Position numbers and translations under genes: made by a program. This document shows, piece after piece, positions 34,989 to 43,725 of a stretch of 64,000 nt of DNA. Each line of letters starts with the position of its first letter. The stretch's first letter is position 1. This DNA is from Candidatus Wolframiiraptor sinensis. Lineage in GTDB: Archaea; Thermoproteota; Nitrososphaeria_A; Caldarchaeales; Wolframiiraptoraceae. Under the pieces are notes generated by a model that saw only the letters and a list, made by a program, of their open reading frames with translations, was not told the DNA's origin and searched no databases. The stretch is taken from contig JALNJX010000002.1 in the NCBI GenBank assembly GCA_023268255.1, forward strand, positions 227,343 through 291,342. Direction: 5' to 3'.

Positions 34989-36263
34989 CTACTTCCTCTC
35001 TCTTCTCAGCTTCTCGAGTATCTCTTTCGCCCGATCAACCCTGACGCATTTCTCGCGCACCATGATCTCGGCCACCTGATCTATCTCGTCGCCGACCGCG
35101 CCGGCCATCACCGCTATGTTCTTCGCGTGTAGGGACATGTGGCCCGCCTGTATTCCCTCAGCTGCCAGGGCTCTCAGCGCCGCCAGGTTCTGAACGAGGC
35201 CAACCGCCCCTATCACCTCCGCAAGCTCTCTCGCGGTCTTCACCCCAAGAATCTTCAAGCATATTCTCGCCAGCGGATTCGTCCTAGTAGCGCCGCCTAC
35301 TATTCCGACCGCGAGCGGCATCTCCAGGCTTCCAACAAGATTTCCCTTTTCATCGATCTCCCAGGTGCTGAGCGGCTTGTAGACCCCATATCTGCACGCG
35401 TATGCGTGGGCGCCGGCCTCGACGGCTCTCCAGTCATTTCCAGTCGCAATAACCACCGCGTCAACCCCATTCATTATCCCCTTATTGTGCGTTGCGGCGC
35501 GGTATGGGTCGGCGTCGGCGAATGCCCATGCCTCGACTATTCCCTCGGCTATCTCCTTTCCGCCGACTGCCTCTGGCGGAACCCTCGTCCAAGCCCTCAC
35601 GAGCCTCTTGTCGGCCAGGTTCGAGATTATCCTGAGCCTGTATCTTCCGCCGGTTATTGATGCGAGCCTCGGCGCGACCGCCTCGGCCATCGTGTTCACG
35701 GCGTTAGCGCCCATCGCGTCCCTCACATCAACTATCAAGTGGACTATCAGCATCGGGCCGAGCCTCGTCTCCAGCACTCTCGCCTCCAGGTCTCTCGCGC
35801 CGCCGCCAAGCTTCACGAGAACGGGGTCCTGCTCATTCGCTATCTCGAGTATCTCATCCCTGTGCCTTAAGATCTCTAGTCTCGCCGCGTGCGGATCCTT
35901 AATGCCCACGAGCTGTATCTGCCCTATCATCAGGGACTCCGTGCTCTGCGCGAAGACCCCGCCGCCCTCCCTCGTCATCCTAGCCGCGTTCGAGGCTGCG
36001 GCGACGACCGACGGCTCCTCGATCACCATCGGAATCATGTAATCTCTGCCATTGATCAGGAAGTTCACGGCTATCCCGAGCGGCAGTTGAAAGGTTCCTA
36101 TAACGTTCTCGATCATCCTGCTCGCGGTTTCCCTATCTAGGGCGGCGTATCTTCTCAGAAGCTCCACCTCCTCGTCGCTTAATCCAGCGAACTCCGCGAC
36201 GATCCTCAGCCTCTCCTCGACAGTGAGCTTGTAGAATCCCGGAATCCTGCTGGTCTTCTCCAT
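34989..36263 (-). CDS. hmgA: Hydroxymethylglutaryl-CoA reductase, class II-like
   Basis: The protein is 424 residues from ATG 36263. The motif E-N-V-I-G-T-F-Q-L-P-L-G-I-A-V-N-F and V-I-E-E-P-S-V-V-A-A-A-S resemble class II enzymes (Pseudomonas mevalonii, Archaeoglobus) rather than class I. S-N-L-A-D-K-R-L-V holds the catalytic Lys, G-N-D-W-R-A-V-E the Asp, and A-G-H-M-S-L-H-A-K the His. It would make mevalonate for isoprenoid ether lipids, or run in reverse; class II enzymes often prefer NADH. It precedes DUF99 and dph5 on the same strand. Confidence 0.93.
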   Translation of the reverse strand: MEKTSRIPGFYKLTVEERLRIVAEFAGLSDEEVELLRRYAALDRETASRMIENVIGTFQLPLGIAVNFLINGRDYMIPMVIEEPSVVAAASNAARMTREGGGVFAQSTESLMIGQIQLVGIKDPHAARLEILRHRDEILEIANEQDPVLVKLGGGARDLEARVLETRLGPMLIVHLIVDVRDAMGANAVNTMAEAVAPRLASITGGRYRLRIISNLADKRLVRAWTRVPPEAVGGKEIAEGIVEAWAFADADPYRAATHNKGIMNGVDAVVIATGNDWRAVEAGAHAYACRYGVYKPLSTWEIDEKGNLVGSLEMPLAVGIVGGATRTNPLARICLKILGVKTARELAEVIGAVGLVQNLAALRALAAEGIQAGHMSLHAKNIAVMAGAVGDEIDQVAEIMVREKCVRVDRAKEILEKLRRERK

Positions 36264-36336
36264 CAAGCTCAGGGGGTAGCGTAATCAGGCTTAAAGTTTT
36301 CCAAGCGCCTTTCCGCGGATTTGGGGGGCCCGGGGG

Positions 36337-37182
36337 CTAGTAGCCCACTTCCCGAAGCCTCTCCCTGAGGATCGAGGCCGATCGAGCGATTCTCTCACGA
36401 GCATCCTCGTATTCTATTATCTCAAGTATTCCTTCACGACCTATTCTCGCGGGAACTCCAACCGCCACATCTCTCAGCCCATATTCTCCGTCCAAGATCG
36501 CGGAGACCGGCAAGATTATTCTCGAGTCCGTTAGAATGGCCTTGGCCTGAATGTAAATCGACGCGGCTGGGCCGTAGATCGTCGCGCCCTTCCTCCTTAT
36601 CACCTCCATCGCCTGGCCCCTGAGCATATCCTCGAGCTCCCGATGCTCGCCGCGGATGAACATGCTATCACCGTGCTCTCCCAAGACCATGTCATCGCTC
36701 TTGCGGCCGAGGAGGCTCCAGAGTCTCGCGGTGTCCAAGACGCCGCCCATCCCCATGATTCTGCTCCTCGGAATTCCGAGCTCCCTCCAAAGAATGTACG
36801 TCATCGGGTCTACGGGATTCGAGACAACGATTATCACGGCATCGCCCCGAGCTCCTTTGAGCCCGGCGGCGATATGTTTCATAGTCTCCGCGTTGGCCGC
36901 TAGTAGATCAAGTCTCGACATCCCGGGTTTCCTAGCAGCGCCGGCCGCCACTATTATCAGTCTTGATCCTCTCAGCAGGCCATAATCCGATCCGCCGATG
37001 ATCCTCGTTTTCTTTCCGAGAGCATGGGCTGCGTGCGTCAGGTCTAGCGCCTCGCCTTCCGCGAGTTCGCCTAGGACGTCTACGAGCGCGATCTCATCCA
37101 GATCCATTAGCATGAGGAGCGTGTAGGCCGCCGTGCTCCCAACTCTTCCAGCCCCGACTACCCCGACCTTCACCAAACTCAA
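36337..37182 (-). CDS. mdh: Malate dehydrogenase (LDH/MDH family)
   Basis: The protein of about 281 residues has the NAD-binding G-V-V-G-A-G-R-V-G-S-T, A-R-K-P-G-M-S-R-L-D-L-L (Arg in the loop that favours malate), V-S-N-P-V-D-P and the catalytic G-E-H-G-D-S-M. It is slightly shorter than the usual 300-310 residues but otherwise normal. The start is uncertain: TTG 37182 or GTG 37173, the latter lying about 26 bp after a CTTTTAAGCAT box and so compatible with leaderless transcription. Confidence 0.9.
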   Translation of the reverse strand: MSLVKVGVVGAGRVGSTAAYTLLMLMDLDEIALVDVLGELAEGEALDLTHAAHALGKKTRIIGGSDYGLLRGSRLIIVAAGAARKPGMSRLDLLAANAETMKHIAAGLKGARGDAVIIVVSNPVDPMTYILWRELGIPRSRIMGMGGVLDTARLWSLLGRKSDDMVLGEHGDSMFIRGEHRELEDMLRGQAMEVIRRKGATIYGPAASIYIQAKAILTDSRIILPVSAILDGEYGLRDVAVGVPARIGREGILEIIEYEDARERIARSASILRERLREVGY

Positions 37183-37246
37183 TCCACCGGATATGAGATG
37201 CTTAAAAGAAAAAGGTTCCCTAGGGTTGAAAATAGGAAGTGGAAAT

Positions 37247-39244
37247 TTACTTTCTCTCTTCTTCCATCGCTTTTCTCAGCATCTCGACGGCCCTCTTGGC
37301 CTCCTCGATCGAGGCGGCGTCCTCGAGCGTGGTGACGTCTCCGAGCTGGCCACCGCTAACGACCGCTTTTAGAAGCCTCCTCATTATCTTGCCGCTCCTC
37401 GTCTTCGGCAGAGATGAGACGAAGAAGATCGCGTCAGGCGTGGCGACGGGGCCGATCGTCTTCCTTATGTGCATTCTCAGCTCGTCCCTTAGCTCGTCGC
37501 TGGGCTGATAGCCGGACTTCAGTATAACGAAGGAGACTATACTCTCGCCCTTCACCGGGTCCGGCCTCCCTACTACCGCGGCCTCGGCGACGGCGGGGTG
37601 ACTTACGAAGGCGCTCTCGAGCTCGGCGGTCCCGATCCTGTGGCCCGCCACCTTGATCACGTCATCAGCTCTTCCCATGAGCCAGAAGTATCCCTCATCA
37701 TCCTTCATGGCGTAGTCTCCGGTGTAGTATACTGCCGGCGGAGTTATCTTGAACTGGAGGTCCTTGTTCGGCTGGAATCTCGACCAGTAGACCTCCTTGT
37801 AGCGCTCCGGATCTCTCCACAATGTCATCAGCATTCCAGGCCACGGCGCTAAGATCACGAGATATCCTCTCTCGAAGGGCTTGACGGGCCTGCCATCCTC
37901 ATCGACAACCTCCGCGTGGACTCCGGGCAGCGGGAAGGTGGCGGAGCCAGCCTTGAGCGGGACCAGCTCTATGCCGGCCGCCGGCGAGATCATGAATCCT
38001 CCAGTCTCGGTCTGCCACCAGGTATCTATTATCGGGCATCTCCCGTTGCCTATGACCTCGTAGAACCATCTCCATGCCTCCGGGTTTATGGGCTCTCCGA
38101 CGGACCCGAGAATCCTGAGGCTGCTAAGGTCGTGCCTCCTCGCCCACTCCTCGCCGAACTTCATGTGCATCCTGATGGCAGTCGGCGCCGTGTAGAACAT
38201 GGTTACGCCGTATTTCTCGATTATCTCCCACCACCTGTCGGGCGCCGGGTAATCAGGAGCACCGTCATACATTATCTGCGTTAAGCCGTGTAGCATGGGT
38301 CCGTAGACGACGTAGCTGTGGCCCGTTATCCAGCCTATGTCCGCCGTACACCACCAGATGTCATCGGGCTGCGGGTCGAATGCCCATTTGAGCGTGGCCC
38401 AGACCCAGACCAAGTATCCTCCAGTGCCGTGAACCACTCCCTTCGGCTTGCCCGTTGTCCCGCTCGTGTAGAGGATGAATAGTGGATCCGTCGACTCCAT
38501 GGGCTCCGGCGGGCAGTAGGATTCAACATCCTTAATGATCTCATGCCACCAGAAGTCTCTGCCCTCCTTCATGGGCGTGTTCTCGAGCCCGGCCCTCCTC
38601 ACCACTATAACCTTCTCGATCGTTTTCGTCATGGTGAGGGCCTCATCCGCTGTCGTCTTCAGCGGAATGACCTTGCCCCTCCTGTAGAGGCCGTCGGCTG
38701 TGATGAGTATCTTCGCCTCGGCGTCGTTTATTCTATCCGCTAGAGCTGTCGCGCTGAATCCCGAGAAGACGACGCTATGTATCGCCCCTATCCTGGCACA
38801 GGCTAGCATCGCTATCGGGAGCTCCGGTATCATCGGCAGGTAGATTGTGACTCTATCGCCCTTCTTGACTCCGAGCTTCTTGAGTGCGTTGGCGAACCTG
38901 TTCACTTCTCTCCAGAGCTGATAGTATGTCAGGGCCTTGGTGGATCCCTCCTCGCCCTCCCAGAATATCGCGACCTTATTCTTCAAGCCTCTCTTCAGGT
39001 TCACGTCCAGGGCGTTGTATGAGGCGTTGAGGACTCCGCCGATGAACCATCTCCCGAATGGCGGGTCCCACTCGAAGACTTTATCCCACTTCTTGAACCA
39101 GGCTATGTTCTCCGCGACCTCGCTCCAAAAGGCCTCGGGGTTCTCCAGAGATCTCGCTAGAACCTCTTTGAGCTTATGCCCATAATACCTCTTCCCGGCC
39201 TCTGCTGCTGCCACCGAAGAGCTGCTAACGGACATCTCGCTCAT
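37247..39244 (-). CDS. acs: Acetyl-CoA synthetase, AMP-forming
   Basis: The 665-residue protein matches Acs throughout: [11 protein letters not shown] (AMP-binding P-loop, near 275), W-W-Q-T-E-T-G near 425, Y-Y-T-G-D near 525, and [11 protein letters not shown] near 620 with the Lys that is acetylated in homologues. It activates acetate to acetyl-CoA. An AcuC-like deacetylase gene lies about 1.3 kb away, suggesting reversible acetylation control. An inverted repeat sits just upstream of the start. Confidence 0.96.
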   Translation of the reverse strand: MSEMSVSSSSVAAAEAGKRYYGHKLKEVLARSLENPEAFWSEVAENIAWFKKWDKVFEWDPPFGRWFIGGVLNASYNALDVNLKRGLKNKVAIFWEGEEGSTKALTYYQLWREVNRFANALKKLGVKKGDRVTIYLPMIPELPIAMLACARIGAIHSVVFSGFSATALADRINDAEAKILITADGLYRRGKVIPLKTTADEALTMTKTIEKVIVVRRAGLENTPMKEGRDFWWHEIIKDVESYCPPEPMESTDPLFILYTSGTTGKPKGVVHGTGGYLVWVWATLKWAFDPQPDDIWWCTADIGWITGHSYVVYGPMLHGLTQIMYDGAPDYPAPDRWWEIIEKYGVTMFYTAPTAIRMHMKFGEEWARRHDLSSLRILGSVGEPINPEAWRWFYEVIGNGRCPIIDTWWQTETGGFMISPAAGIELVPLKAGSATFPLPGVHAEVVDEDGRPVKPFERGYLVILAPWPGMLMTLWRDPERYKEVYWSRFQPNKDLQFKITPPAVYYTGDYAMKDDEGYFWLMGRADDVIKVAGHRIGTAELESAFVSHPAVAEAAVVGRPDPVKGESIVSFVILKSGYQPSDELRDELRMHIRKTIGPVATPDAIFFVSSLPKTRSGKIMRRLLKAVVSGGQLGDVTTLEDAASIEEAKRAVEMLRKAMEEERK

Positions 39245-39252
39245 GAGAATTC

Positions 39253-39270
39253 ACCGCCCGTGATGGCGGT
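39253..39270. promoter_or_regulatory. Inverted repeat upstream of acs
   Basis: ACCGCC at 39253-39258 and GGCGGT at 39265-39270 form a perfect 6-bp inverted repeat eight bases from the acs ATG (39244). Further out lies a TTTTAAAAAATATTTT tract (about 39279-39294) that can serve as TATA for acs. The repeat would be in the acs leader or at its transcription start. Confidence 0.35.
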
Positions 39271-39344
39271 AGAGAATCCTTTTAAAAAATATTTTCCTCA
39301 TCATTTTGCGCAAGTTTATCTAGGGGGTTTCCGGAGATTACTTG

Positions 39345-40103
39345 ATGTCCCAAGTTGAGGGGATAAGCATAGTCGAGGTCGAGCCGATCCAGGGGGGCGA
39401 CCTGATCTTCATCGAGGGGTTTCCGGATGTCGGGCTCGTGGGGGCCATAGCTGCATCCTACATCGTTGATAGGCTTGAGATGAGGGAGGTCGGGTATATT
39501 GACGCTGAGCTTCTGCCCCCATTGATCTCCGTGAGAAATGAGCAGATTAAGGAGCTCATCAGGATTTATCATAGGGATAAGGTGGTCGCGATAATCTCGG
39601 ACGTCCCAATACCGCCCTATATCATCAAGCCTCTCTCGCAGAGCATCGTGGACTGGATTAAGAGAAAGGATGGGAAGCTCCTTATCTCTATCTCAGGGAT
39701 ACCGGAGCCGAATAGGCTCGACATCGAGAAGCCGGAGATCTACGTTCTCGGGAGCAGGCCGGAGATAACCGAGATGCTGATCAAGCTGAATGGCGCTAAT
39801 AGGTTTAAGGATGGATTCATCGCGGGGATAAAAGGGATGCTTCTCAGGGAAGCCGTGAGAGCCGGGCTCGACGCCGCGATAATACTCGCTCAAGCTCACT
39901 ATAATTACCCGGACCCGGGGGCGGCGGGCCAGGTCGTCTCCTACCTCTCGAGACTACTGGGAATCGAGATAGATGTTAAGCCTCTGCTCGAGAGCGCTGA
40001 GGAGCTCAGACTCAAGCTCAGGGATTTGATGATGAGGACGGATCAGGTGATGCGCGGGATACAGAAGTCCAAGGAGCTCGAGCTCCCCCCAGTCTACCTG
40101 TGA
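39345..40103 (+). CDS. PAC2-family protein (proteasome assembly chaperone-like)
   Basis: The 252-residue protein starts at ATG 39345, just after an in-frame TTG. It shows the PAC2 pattern: F-I-E-G-F-P-D-V-G-L-V-G-A-I-A-A near 22-37, then Y-H-R-D-K-V-V-A-I-I-S-D-V-P near 75, and a helical C-terminus. Archaeal homologues (PbaA/PbaB) assist 20S proteasome assembly or form related chaperone complexes. It is followed after 11 bases by the hsp20 gene, consistent with a protein quality-control operon. Confidence 0.88.
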   Translation: MSQVEGISIVEVEPIQGGDLIFIEGFPDVGLVGAIAASYIVDRLEMREVGYIDAELLPPLISVRNEQIKELIRIYHRDKVVAIISDVPIPPYIIKPLSQSIVDWIKRKDGKLLISISGIPEPNRLDIEKPEIYVLGSRPEITEMLIKLNGANRFKDGFIAGIKGMLLREAVRAGLDAAIILAQAHYNYPDPGAAGQVVSYLSRLLGIEIDVKPLLESAEELRLKLRDLMMRTDQVMRGIQKSKELELPPVYL

Positions 40104-40114
40104 GGTGATCCGGG

Positions 40115-40531
40115 ATGGAGGAGTGGAGAAGAAGCATTTGGAGGAGGATTCTCGACGAGTTTAGGAGGATTGAGGCCGAGATGAGCAGGATGGAGGATGA
40201 GTTCTTCAGGCTAATGAGGGAGGCGGAGGAGAGGAGCGGCTGCATAATGCCCCTCTACAATGTCTACGAGTCCGGGGATGAGGTCAGGTTGACGGCCGAT
40301 CTGCCGGGATCCAGCAAGGATGAGATAGGGCTCATCGCGGGAGAGGATTACTTCAGGATAGAGGCACCGTGCAGGTCTCCCTTGAGAGGCGGCGAGGGAA
40401 GGAGATACGTCCTCCACGTGAGGCTTCCGGCGAAGATAGATCCGAGGACCGTGAGAGCGAGGTATAAGGAGGGCGTCTTAGAGGTGGTCGCGAAGAAGAA
40501 GATCGTGGGCTATAAGATCAGGATCGATTAA
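40115..40531 (+). CDS. Small heat shock protein, Hsp20/alpha-crystallin family
   Basis: The 138-residue protein has a charged helical N-terminus (residues 1-40) and an alpha-crystallin domain (about 45-130) with L-T-A-D-L-P-G-S-S-K-D-E-I near 57 and Y-K-E-G-V-L-E-V near 120, the conserved G-V-L motif. The C-terminal I-x-I/V-type tail is short (Y-K-I-R-I-D). It holds unfolding proteins in an ATP-independent way. The start is ATG 40115 with GGTGATCCGGG upstream. The 3' end overlaps the convergent deacetylase by 14 bases. Confidence 0.9.
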   Translation: MEEWRRSIWRRILDEFRRIEAEMSRMEDEFFRLMREAEERSGCIMPLYNVYESGDEVRLTADLPGSSKDEIGLIAGEDYFRIEAPCRSPLRGGEGRRYVLHVRLPAKIDPRTVRARYKEGVLEVVAKKKIVGYKIRID

Positions 40532-41477
40532 CGAGGGCCCTTACGACCGCCGTCCAAGCTTTGGCCACATTCGAAAGATCATAGCCTCCTCCGCCGAGGG
40601 CGAGCAGCCTGCCACCGCACCTCTCATGCGCGAGTTCATGAAGACGTGATGCCACGAAGACGTGAACCTCCTCCGTGTAGTTCAGGCTTGTGAGCGGGTC
40701 TCCCGCGAGTCCATCGGCTCCAGCCTGAAGTATTATGAAGCTGGGCCTTGACTTCGCTAGGAACTCTTCGGCCATCTCATTCCAGGCCTCCTTGAACTCC
40801 TCGACTCCTGCTCCTGGCAGGAGGTTGATATTGAGCTTCGTTCCGATGGCGCTGCCGGCGCCCCTCTCATGCGGGAACCCTGTTCCGGGATAAAGCGTTC
40901 TCCCATTCTGATGCACATCGAGTATCCTGACGCGGCCATCATCATAGAAGCTGTAGAAGACTCCATCGCCATGATGCGCATCTATGTCTACATAGAGGAT
41001 CTCGGGCATTTTCTCTCTCTTCAGGAGGTATTCTATTGCTATGGCCGCGTCATTGAATATGCAGAATCCCGCCGCCGAGCTCCTCCTAGCGTGATGAAGC
41101 CCTCCGATCGGGTTGAAACCATGATCTATTTCTCCGGCGAGTATGAGCTTGACGAGCTTTAGGGTCGCGCCAACCACGTAGAGCGACGCCTCATAGCACC
41201 CCTTGAACGCGGGAGTATCTCCGTAGTCGAGGTATCCGTGCCCATCCTCGGACTTCTTCTTGACGAAATCCACGTAGCCGGCTTCATGGAAGAGGAGGAC
41301 ATCCTCTAGGGATGCCTGCTCAGGCTTCACCGCGATTATAGAGTTGGCTAGATGCTCGGCGAGGTTGCTCAACTCCTTGTAGAACGCTACGGCCCTATCC
41401 CTCCTAAATGGGTGGGGAAAGGGGAAGCTGTAATCTAAGAGCTCCTCGCCCCACGCGACTCCAATCCTGCAGCCCAT
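40518..41477 (-). CDS. Histone deacetylase/AcuC-family zinc hydrolase
   Basis: The 319-residue protein has the arginase-deacetylase fold motifs: H-H-A-R-R-S-S-A-A-G-F-C-I-F-N-D near 130, Y-V-D-I-D-A-H-H-G-D-G-V-F near 165 (zinc Asp and His), Q-A-G-A-D-G near 250, and L-G-G-G-G-Y-D near 300. The family includes AcuC, which deacetylates acetyl-CoA synthetase, and polyamine deacetylases. Proximity to acs makes AcuC-like action plausible but not proven. Confidence 0.9.
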   Translation of the reverse strand: MGCRIGVAWGEELLDYSFPFPHPFRRDRAVAFYKELSNLAEHLANSIIAVKPEQASLEDVLLFHEAGYVDFVKKKSEDGHGYLDYGDTPAFKGCYEASLYVVGATLKLVKLILAGEIDHGFNPIGGLHHARRSSAAGFCIFNDAAIAIEYLLKREKMPEILYVDIDAHHGDGVFYSFYDDGRVRILDVHQNGRTLYPGTGFPHERGAGSAIGTKLNINLLPGAGVEEFKEAWNEMAEEFLAKSRPSFIILQAGADGLAGDPLTSLNYTEEVHVFVASRLHELAHERCGGRLLALGGGGYDLSNVAKAWTAVVRALVNRS

Positions 41478-41617
41478 GCCGGCTCGGCTCCCTTCTCAAC
41501 CCCCACCATTACGCCTTCACAGAATAGGTGGGGGCTCTATGAAGCAGCCTATCGTTAATAGCTAATAAAAATCGCGTAATAAAAAATATATCGGATATGC
41601 TGTGAAGATTCTGATGG

Positions 41618-42094
41618 ATGAGGAAGGAATTCTTGGATCGGAAGGATTTGGAGATAATTGAAATGCTGCAGGAGGATGGTAGGGCATCCTACTCCGAGAT
41701 TGCGAAGAGGATAGGGATGAGCGAGGCGGCTGTCTACTCTAGGATCAAGAGACTTCTGAGTCTTGGGGTTATCAGGAAGATACAGGCGATCGTGGATGCC
41801 GAGAAGCTCGGCTACACTGTGACAGCCTTCATCGCCGTAACCGTTAGGCCGCCGAAGTATGAGGAGGTGCTCGAGAAACTTTCTGAGATGCCCGAGGTCC
41901 TGGAGGTGCACGACGTCACCGGCGAGCACTACTGCCTCATCAAGGTTAGGGCTAGGAGCAATGAGGATCTCGCGAGGATCTTGGATGAGATAGGTAAGCT
42001 TGATGGCGTGGCTTCCACGGAGACGAAAATAGTCCTGAGAACGGTGAAGGAGGATTACAGGCTTCCAGTATCGGGCAGGCCGCCTCAGGGATAA
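41618..42094 (+). CDS. Lrp/AsnC-family transcriptional regulator
   Basis: The 158-residue protein has an N-terminal helix-turn-helix (L-E-I-I-E-M-L-Q-E-D-G-R-A-S-Y-S-E-I-A, then I-G-M-S-E-A-A-V-Y-S-R-I) and a C-terminal RAM ligand-binding domain (V-T-A-F-I-A-V-T-V, then V-H-D-V-T-G-E-H-Y). An AAAAAATATATC TATA box at about 41581-41592 lies about 30 bp before ATG 41618, so the gene is probably leaderless. The ligand and targets are unknown. Confidence 0.92.
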   Translation: MRKEFLDRKDLEIIEMLQEDGRASYSEIAKRIGMSEAAVYSRIKRLLSLGVIRKIQAIVDAEKLGYTVTAFIAVTVRPPKYEEVLEKLSEMPEVLEVHDVTGEHYCLIKVRARSNEDLARILDEIGKLDGVASTETKIVLRTVKEDYRLPVSGRPPQG

Positions 42095-42876
42095 AGCCTC
42101 TCCACTAGCTCGCGCAGGCTTCTGAAGACGTAGGTGGGCTTGAGATCTGGCGGTATGCTCGGGAGATCCTTCTCCTTAGTTATCCCGGTTAAGACGAGCG
42201 CTGTATCTGCTCCGATGGCCCTGCCCGCCTTAATATCCGTGTCTACTCTATCACCCACTACGAGGACCTCCTCTGGCCTCATGTCGAGCCTCCTCAAAGC
42301 CTGCTCCATTATTATCTTGGAGGGCTTTCCAACTATTATCGGCTTAATCCCAGTCATGTACTCGAATATGACGACGAAGGCCCCAGACCCGGGCTCCGGC
42401 CCATTTCTTCCCGGGTGAACCGCATCGGGATTCGTTCCTATGAACACCGCGCCATTCAGTAGCGCTCTTAATCCCGCCACGAGCTTCCGGTAATTTATCT
42501 CGCGGTCGAAGCCGACGACGACGTACTCGGCCTCGCTCCACTCATCGAGATCTAAGATCCTATGCCCCATGCGCCTGCAATACTCCCTGACACCATCTCC
42601 GGCGATCACTAGAACCCTGCTCGAACCGGATCTCGAGGATATGTAGGATGCGGCTGCTTCCCCAACTGTTAGAAAGTCCTCGGGCGAGCACTCGACGCCG
42701 AGTCCGCGGAGCCTCTCAGCAAGCTCCTCCGATGTCGTCTCAGGATTATTCGTGACGTAGATCACTCTAACCCCCAGGCTTCTGAGCTTATTCAGGGCTT
42801 CCACTGCGCCCTCCGTGGGCACGTAGTCGAGGTAGACGCAGCCATCCAAGTCCATTATCACTCCGCGGTACTTCAT
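42085..42876 (-). CDS. HAD-superfamily IIA phosphatase (NagD/p-nitrophenyl phosphatase type)
   Basis: The 263-residue protein shows the HAD motifs M-D-L-D-G-C-V-Y near residue 8, V-T-N-N-P near 40, G-K-P-S near 188 and V-G-D-R-V-D-T-D-I near 213. The large cap with G-T-N-P-D-A-V-H-P marks subfamily IIA. Such enzymes remove phosphate from glycerol phosphate, sugar phosphates or nucleotides. The 3' end overlaps the convergent lrp gene by 10 bases. An A-rich tract and an IS110-type remnant lie just upstream of its start. Confidence 0.9.
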   Translation of the reverse strand: MKYRGVIMDLDGCVYLDYVPTEGAVEALNKLRSLGVRVIYVTNNPETTSEELAERLRGLGVECSPEDFLTVGEAAASYISSRSGSSRVLVIAGDGVREYCRRMGHRILDLDEWSEAEYVVVGFDREINYRKLVAGLRALLNGAVFIGTNPDAVHPGRNGPEPGSGAFVVIFEYMTGIKPIIVGKPSKIIMEQALRRLDMRPEEVLVVGDRVDTDIKAGRAIGADTALVLTGITKEKDLPSIPPDLKPTYVFRSLRELVERLYP

Positions 42877-42934
42877 GGCATTCGCTCGCTGGAAATTTTG
42901 GGGATCTTAAAAAACTAAAAATTAAAAACTAAAA

Positions 42935-43300
42935 AGAAAAGGGGGGTTTGGAAAGGGAGGGGGCATTTGGACGACCCTTCGCCTGCATCAAAGAGATAAC
43001 CACTCCTTTATGGAGCATCTAAGATCCCACCACAGGCCTCATTAGGGCTTTATCCTGCCCCTCCACCCACAATAGCCCATTGTAGGCCTTCAGAATTCCT
43101 AGCAACCTCCTCAGTATCTCCTTCCGGTTCCTTGCCCTTGGCGGAGAAATCACCTTCTCCTTCCTCAATACGGCAATTGTCAGCGAATTCAGACATCTCC
43201 TAGCACAGCCGCTATATCGCTTCCTGTATTTCTCTCCGCTTCTCTCCTCATACTTCTTCAATTCCTCCCGCGTCGGCTTACACAGTCCTAGGAACCTCAA
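42935..43300 (-). mobile_element. IS110-type element remnant (copy B): transposase C-terminus plus RNA tail
   Basis: On the minus strand the frame at 43019-43300 encodes R-F-L-G-L-C-K-P-T-R-E-E-L and R-S-G-E-K-Y-R-K-R-Y-S-G-C-A-R-R, the C-terminal domain of the transposase at 22187. It is followed by the same non-coding tail. Everything 5' of the C-terminal domain is lost. That this short piece still carries the whole tail parallels copy C. Confidence 0.8.
42937..43056 (-). ncRNA. Candidate structured RNA of the IS110-type element (copy B)
   Basis: Read on the minus strand after GGATAA, the tail has AGCCCT, then AATGA, then GCCTG, an inner CTCC/GGAG hairpin with a different loop (ATAAA), then CAGGC, GA and AGGG. 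The GCCTG/CAGGC stem is the five-base-pair form of the four-base-pair stem in copy A, so both strands differ consistently. The bulge is AAT, as in U4 kink-turns, but one extra G follows the GA, so the fold is slightly imperfect. It ends in a C-rich then T-rich tract near 42937-42946. Confidence 0.5.
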
Positions 43301-43347
43301 GCAAGCTTCTTATCCACCCGGAGTAGTGCTCGTGCCGAGGAGGGGGT

Positions 43348-43674
43348 TTGAGGGAGACCGCGGCTTACATGAGGCTTGTTCGGAAGCTGACGGTCGAGAA
43401 TCTCTGGCTCTACGTCCTGAGCCTGCTCAAGGGGGGCCCACTTTACGGCTATGAAATCGTGAAGAGGATCGAGGAGAGATTCGGCTTTAAGCCCGGCAGA
43501 GTAACCTGCTACATCGTCCTCTACAAGCTGCAATCAGAGGGGCTGATAGCCTCAGCGGGCTCCGAGGCCGATAGCAGGGGGCCTCAGAGAAAATATTACG
43601 TCCTGACGAGGAAGGGTGAGAGGGCGCTCGAGACGGCCAAAAGCTTCCTGAAGGAGCTGTCGGAGAGGCTATAG
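43348..43674 (+). CDS. PadR-family transcriptional regulator
   Basis: The 108-residue protein has the PadR winged helix: L-Y-V-L-S-L-L-K-G-G-P-L-Y-G-Y-E-I-V near 25-42, then V-T-C-Y-I-V-L-Y-K-L-Q-S-E-G-L-I near 55, then R-K-Y-Y-V-L-T-R-K-G near 88. The start is TTG 43348 with GAGGAGGG about five bases upstream; ATG 43369 is possible. Its stop codon lies inside the palindrome that overlaps the promoter of the next gene, so it is a good candidate to regulate inositol phosphate synthesis and perhaps itself. Confidence 0.88.
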   Translation: MRETAAYMRLVRKLTVENLWLYVLSLLKGGPLYGYEIVKRIEERFGFKPGRVTCYIVLYKLQSEGLIASAGSEADSRGPQRKYYVLTRKGERALETAKSFLKELSERL

Positions 43675-43701
43675 CTATTTCATGGGCATGAAATAGCTAT
43701 A
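43670..43701. promoter_or_regulatory. 32-bp perfect palindrome overlapping the ino1 promoter
   Basis: Arms 43670-43684 (TATAGCTATTTCATG) and 43687-43701 (CATGAAATAGCTATA) are perfect complements around GG. The right arm contains the TATA-like CTATAA that lies about 25 bp before ATG 43726, so a protein bound here would block TBP. The left arm covers the padR stop codon. It looks like an operator; it could also form an RNA hairpin at the end of padR, but no oligo-T follows. Confidence 0.7.
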
Positions 43702-43725
43702 AGCCGCCGAGAACACCGAATATGT

